Shown here: positions 60,864 to 64,000 of the stretch, piece after piece | Position numbering within the stretch: the stretch's first letter is position 1 | Layout of the letters: every line of letters starts with the position of its first letter | From: Bacteroides sp. CAG:530 | GTDB taxonomy: Bacteria > Bacteroidota > Bacteroidia > Bacteroidales > Bacteroidaceae | Assembly (NCBI GenBank): GCA_000434735.1 | Contig: FR881278.1 | Coordinates: 11,366 to 75,365 of the forward strand | Reading direction: 5' to 3' | DNA: 64,000 nt | Made by a program: the position numbers and the translations under genes | The notes under the pieces: generated by a model | Database searches by the model: none | Told to the model about the DNA's origin: nothing | What the model saw: the letters and a program-made list of their open reading frames with translations, nothing else

Positions 60864-60903
60864 TCTGATAGTCTTCTATTTGGGGATAGATATTTTTTTG
60901 ATG

Positions 60904-60945
60904 CGCTGCAACAGGTTGTAATGACTTGTTGCAGCGTTTTTCTTT
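60904..60945 (+). terminator. Terminator of fhs
   Basis: CGCTGCAACA pairs with TGTTGCAGCG across a short loop, followed by TTTTTCTTTTG. Confidence 0.8.
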
Positions 60946-61189
60946 TGTTTTTCTTTTGTTTTCCTTGTTATTGTGCCTTGTTGCTTGTTTCTGGGCTTGA
61001 ATTATGGCTTTTGGCTTATTTGTTTTTTGGTGAATTACTTTGTTTTATGATTTTCTTTTGTTAAAGTGATTGTTGTAATTGGTTGATTTTCAGTGTTTGG
61101 GTTTTGAATTGTTAAATTTAAATAGTTTAAAAATAATGATTTAGGCTAAAAAACTTGCATTTGGGAGAACAACATATTGAAATAGTATA
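60946..61189. other. AT-rich intergenic region
   Basis: T-rich, no frame or structure recognised; leads into the promoter of lipoprotein copy B. Confidence 0.5.
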
Positions 61190-61198
61190 TAATTTTGC
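61190..61198 (+). promoter_or_regulatory. -7 promoter box of lipoprotein copy B
   Basis: TAATTTTGC, 54 bp before the ATG. Unlike the coding and 3' regions, this promoter differs from that of copy A; identity with copy A starts at about 61221. Confidence 0.55.
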
Positions 61199-61251
61199 AG
61201 CGTTCAAAAAGAACAAATATAGGTATTACAGATTTTTAAAAGCAAAAGAAA

Positions 61252-61461
61252 ATGAAAAAATTAGTATTTTTGTTCGTAGCATTCGCTGCTGTATCTTTCG
61301 CATCTTGCGGTAACAAAGCAGCTAACTCTGAAAACGCAACTGACTCTGCTTCTGTAGAAGCTCCTGCAGTAGTTGAAGAAGCAGCTCCAGTAGCTGATGA
61401 TTCTTTGAACGCAGCTGAACCTGCTGCAACTGACTCTGCATCTGCAGTAGTTGCTGAATAA
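61252..61461 (+). CDS. Small Bacteroidales lipoprotein, copy B (69 aa)
   Basis: 69 aa; the first 29 residues (signal, lipobox FASC, GNKAANSEN) are identical to copy A, and the Ala/Ser/Glu/Val-rich tail differs by small insertions and substitutions. The 5' leader (about 31 bp) and the 3' tail with hairpin terminator are also almost identical to copy A, although the copies lie 22 kb apart in opposite orientation. No known function. Confidence 0.8.
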   Translation: MKKLVFLFVAFAAVSFASCGNKAANSENATDSASVEAPAVVEEAAPVADDSLNAAEPAATDSASAVVAE

Positions 61462-61492
61462 TTCACAGAGCGTACGAACGCGAGAGAATTGA

Positions 61493-61526
61493 AAGTCTGC
61501 AAGCACAGCCTGCAGGCTTTTTTTAT
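61493..61526 (+). terminator. Terminator of lipoprotein copy B
   Basis: AGTCTGCA-9 nt-TGCAGGCT, then TTTTTTT; a duplicate of the hairpin at 39172-39202 with one G-T pair. Confidence 0.8.
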
Positions 61527-61961
61527 GTCCTTATGTTTCGTCTTGGTTGTCGATGTGGCGATAATGAAGTACGGTTTTAATCTGTTTATGGTATTTAGGT
61601 AGTAAGAATACTATACGATGAAATAGCTTTGTAGAAAGCGGAAAAAACATTGTTATGTTTCTGTTGAAGCAATGCGATGTTTGGTTTGAAGCATCGCATT
61701 GATCAAGATGAACCATCGTAATCTTTCTTAAATTCATCACAATGTTTTTTTACCCCATTCAGAAGGCGTTCTGAGACCGATTTTTTTAAATAATATACAA
61801 ACGAAAACTTCTCGATGGGTGATTGTGTATTTGTTTTCTCTGGTAAAAGTATGTAACATGGGCGTGTAACGCAAAAATCTAAAGTTATAAGTGTATGAAC
61901 TATGAACCTATGTTATAACATATTTTATAAGACGGGGGGGTAGCTATGTTTGTTTTTACCT
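61527..61961. other. Intergenic region with two hairpins
   Basis: No convincing gene. A perfect 10-bp stem CAATGCGATG/CATCGCATTG lies at 61670-61701. A TCAGAA-GGCG-TTCTGA hairpin followed at six bases by TTTTTTT lies at 61759-61787 and is terminator-like. The open frame on the minus strand at 61531-61740 is not supported. Confidence 0.45.
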
Positions 61962-61970
61962 TATATTTGC
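61962..61970 (+). promoter_or_regulatory. -7 promoter box of the lipoprotein/deacylase/TPR cluster
   Basis: TATATTTGC, 26 bp before the ATG at 61997. Confidence 0.6.
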
Positions 61971-61996
61971 GAGATTAAAAATAATATGATACAATA

Positions 61997-62461
61997 ATGA
62001 CACATTTTATATATAGGCTGACTTTAATGTTGGTTCTCTTGGTAGGACTTGCCGGATGTAATAGCGAGGTGTTTGTTAAACCACTGAAAATTTCTGCCAC
62101 TCAAGTGGAGTTGGATGAAGAAATGAAAGACGTATCGCTTACGGTGAGCGGTGGAGAATGGGAACTGTATAGTGTCTATTCAGAAGATATCGATTTACTC
62201 AGAGGGGATTGGAGTTATAAGTATTATGATGAGAATGGAAAAGGATTAAGCGACTATGAACTTGGGGGTGCAAATTTAAAATCATATACTTTTATATATA
62301 TATATAAGGGTTCTGGAATAGAGTTTTGGGTTACGCGGCAGCCTTGGTGTGAAGGCTTGGATATCAGTCTAAAGCGATATGATTACTATAAACCAGTGAA
62401 TCTTATGGTTATTGTAGGAAATGATTATAACTCTGCATCTGTTAATGTTACGTTGAAATGA
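61997..62461 (+). CDS. Lipoprotein of unknown function, 154 aa
   Basis: Signal peptide with lipobox (LVGLAGCNSE, Cys at about 21). The remaining ~130 residues are predicted beta-rich; KISATQVELDEEMKDVSLTV followed by SGGEWEL recalls the beta-strand start of BACON-like domains but is not a firm match. Overlaps the next gene by four bases (ATGA), so the pair is co-translated. Confidence 0.7.
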   Translation: MTHFIYRLTLMLVLLVGLAGCNSEVFVKPLKISATQVELDEEMKDVSLTVSGGEWELYSVYSEDIDLLRGDWSYKYYDENGKGLSDYELGGANLKSYTFIYIYKGSGIEFWVTRQPWCEGLDISLKRYDYYKPVNLMVIVGNDYNSASVNVTLK

Positions 62462-63684
62462 TTATGATGAATACTCTTAGACGCTCGGCTTTAGTGCTGT
62501 GTCTCTCTGTTGCGGCTTTTGTGAATGCTGCCGATATTGATTCTATAAGTTCTCATGGTGTAATACATCGCATAGGGGCGGATGTGCGTCCCGGTTATGT
62601 GGTGCCGGTGAAAAGTTTCTATTCGGGCAATAATGCTTTGGGTAGACCCATTGACTTCGCGCTGTCAGGTCATCTTAAATACTCGTTCCGCTTTGCTTCT
62701 GATACCTACTTCGGACGTATGTTCCCTCATACTTATCAGGGTATAGGCGTGGGTGTGCATTCGTTTTTCGATAAGGAAGAACTCGGTATCCCGGTGTCGG
62801 TCTATGCATTTCAAGGCTCTCGTATAGCTCGGCTTAGTCGAAATCTTTCTTTCGATTATGAATGGAACTTCGGAGCGTCGTTCGGATGGAAGAAATATAA
62901 TGAAGAGACAAACTATTTTAATGATATAGTAGGCTCTAAGATTAACGCTTTTATCAATTTGGGCTTTATGCTGAATTGGCAAATGGCTTCCGACTGGAGT
63001 CTTACGTGCGGTGTAGATTTGACTCACTTCTCTAACGGTAACACTAATTACCCCAATGTAGGCGTTAATACTGTAGGTGCCCGTGTGGGAGTTGTAAGAA
63101 CGTTTTCGGCAGGAAGCGCAAGCGAGAGGGATGTAGTCGGCTCGTTGGTTCGTGCGCAACGCATCCGTCCGCATCTCAGTTGCGATGTTGTGGCGTACGG
63201 TTCAAGGCGTAAACGTTCGGTTGTGACTGATTACGAAGGGTTCATGGTGCCAGGCTCGTTTGGAGTAGCCGGAGTAAACATCAATCCGATGTATAATTTC
63301 TGTAATGTTTTTTGTGCCGGAGCCTCGCTCGATGTGCAGTACGATGAAAGCTCGGATATAAAAGACCACATGGCAAAGGATGCAGATGTACCTCAAGGTT
63401 CGGAAACCAAGTTTTTCCGACCTCCGTTCAGAGACCAAGTATCGGCAGGTGTGTCGCTTCGCGCCGAGTTGGTTATGCCTATATTTTCTATCAACTTTGG
63501 TGTGGGACATAGCGTGTATTGCAAAGGTAAAGACCAAAGAGGTTTTTATCAGGTATTGGCGCTTAAGACTTACGTATCGCGCAATATGTTCTTGCACGTG
63601 GGGTATATGCTGGAGCGCTTTAACGACCCAAGTAATTTGATGCTTGGAATTGGTTATCGTTTTCATAATAAAAGATACAAATGA
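62458..63684 (+). CDS. PagL-like lipid A 3-O-deacylase / acyloxyacyl-hydrolase family protein
   Basis: 408 aa. Signal peptide 1-24 (FVNAAD). The central part resembles the PagL beta barrel with the active-site motif LTHFSNGNTNYPNVGVN (His190, Ser192, Asn193), as in the HxSN motif of PagL. At 408 aa it is more than twice the length of classical PagL, with extra strands after about residue 215, as in other Bacteroides versions. Predicted outer-membrane esterase acting on lipid A or related lipids. Flanked by a lipoprotein and a TPR gene, both with ATGA overlaps. Confidence 0.72.
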   Translation: MIMMNTLRRSALVLCLSVAAFVNAADIDSISSHGVIHRIGADVRPGYVVPVKSFYSGNNALGRPIDFALSGHLKYSFRFASDTYFGRMFPHTYQGIGVGVHSFFDKEELGIPVSVYAFQGSRIARLSRNLSFDYEWNFGASFGWKKYNEETNYFNDIVGSKINAFINLGFMLNWQMASDWSLTCGVDLTHFSNGNTNYPNVGVNTVGARVGVVRTFSAGSASERDVVGSLVRAQRIRPHLSCDVVAYGSRRKRSVVTDYEGFMVPGSFGVAGVNINPMYNFCNVFCAGASLDVQYDESSDIKDHMAKDADVPQGSETKFFRPPFRDQVSAGVSLRAELVMPIFSINFGVGHSVYCKGKDQRGFYQVLALKTYVSRNMFLHVGYMLERFNDPSNLMLGIGYRFHNKRYK

Positions 63685-64000
63685 CGATGAAATATATATA
63701 TAAGTATATCGTGGCAGCGGCCTTTATGCTGTCGGTAAGCGGAGTGTCGGCATACGGACAGGAGTATAAAGATTTGGTTGAAAAGGCCATGGACTATACG
63801 CGTAAAGATAGTTTGCAACAGGCGGAGCAGCTATATCAACAAGCTTTGAAATTGGACCCGAAGAATGCACGTAACGCGTTGCTGTTTTCTAATCTTGGTA
63901 CGGTACAAAGACGCATGGGCAAGATAGACGATGCGCTGCAGTCGTATACGTTGGCGCTGAACATCATACCTTATTCTACAGCCATCTTGCTGAACCGCGC
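63681..64000 (+). CDS. TPR-repeat protein, 3' end outside window
   Basis: Only the first ~106 residues are visible, from ATG 63681 (overlapping the previous stop) or the ATG at 63687. Signal peptide 1-26 (ending SAYG), then tetratricopeptide units: AMDYTRKDSLQQAEQLYQQA, LKLDPKNARNALLFSNLG, TVQRRMGKIDDALQSYTLAL. An exported scaffold protein of unknown partner, in operon with the deacylase-like gene. Confidence 0.8.
   Translation, partial: MTMKYIYKYIVAAAFMLSVSGVSAYGQEYKDLVEKAMDYTRKDSLQQAEQLYQQALKLDPKNARNALLFSNLGTVQRRMGKIDDALQSYTLALNIIPYSTAILLNR

Noticed and set aside
1..64000. CRISPR arrays, rRNA genes and insertion sequences
   Set aside because: No regularly spaced repeats, no rRNA sequence and no transposase frame were seen. 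The only mobile DNA recognised is the tRNA-Pro element and the palindromic repeats.

Overview
The window is chromosomal DNA from a member of the order Bacteroidales, most likely Bacteroidaceae (Bacteroides or Phocaeicola). The grounds are: recurring promoter boxes of the form TAnnTTTGC typical of the Bacteroidetes primary sigma factor; a Bacteroides-style gene order (rplY-pth-hslR, nusB-yajC-ybbR-coaE, thrA-apgM-thrC); many short lipoproteins; a TonB receptor; a CzcCBA pump; and proteins of Bacteroidetes-restricted families. Nearly all genes are ordinary core genes. No rRNA or CRISPR array was seen.

Layout. 1-3.3 kb: a cell-wall amidase (cut by the left edge), RNase P RNA and an HtrA protease. 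3.36-10.0 kb: an integrated mobile element of about 6.55 kb in a tRNA-Pro(GGG) gene, bounded by a perfect 71-bp direct repeat. It carries a tyrosine integrase, an HTH protein, a phage II/X-like rolling-circle initiator with a large inverted repeat beside it, a two-gene Nmad2-Nmad3 (nucleotide-modification-associated) operon, and divergently a 107-aa unknown protein with a SpoT-like HD hydrolase. 10.1-16.7 kb: small membrane proteins, a MalY/PatB lyase, a Kef-type antiporter, a HIT protein and the rplY-pth-hslR operon. 16.9-21.2 kb: a PUR-alpha-like protein, the nusB-yajC-ybbR-coaE cluster, a DUF5606 protein and a second tRNA-Pro(GGG). 21.3-33.6 kb: metA, peptidase U32, a zinc-ribbon membrane protein, a TonB receptor with a LuxR-type regulator, an FAD oxidoreductase, radA, rsgA and frr. 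33.8-39.1 kb: the threonine operon, preceded by an apparent leader peptide and attenuator. 39.2-45 kb: a small lipoprotein, mtaB, a glycosyltransferase, folD, two tRNA-His genes and an unknown exported protein. 45.2-48.5 kb: imm17-like gene, tsaE, a metal ABC permease, an unknown gene and aroA. 48.6-54.8 kb: a metal efflux operon. 54.8-64 kb: S9 peptidase, lipoprotein, Nim-like flavoprotein, iron alcohol dehydrogenase, fhs, a second copy of the small lipoprotein cassette, and a lipoprotein / PagL-like deacylase / TPR cluster cut by the right edge.

The most interesting region is the mobile element. It entered the 5' half of the tRNA gene, not the usual 3' end. As a result the intact tRNA now takes its -33 promoter box from the element, while the native promoter drives an orphan tRNA 5' half that runs into a strong terminator. 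Its cargo (Nmad2, Nmad3, an unknown small protein and an alarmone-hydrolase-like HD protein) is a candidate undescribed nucleotide-modification or defence module. Other points worth checking are a 103-bp composite palindromic repeat present twice, the thr leader peptide, and the duplicated lipoprotein cassette. Family names come from recognition of the sequence, not from database searches.
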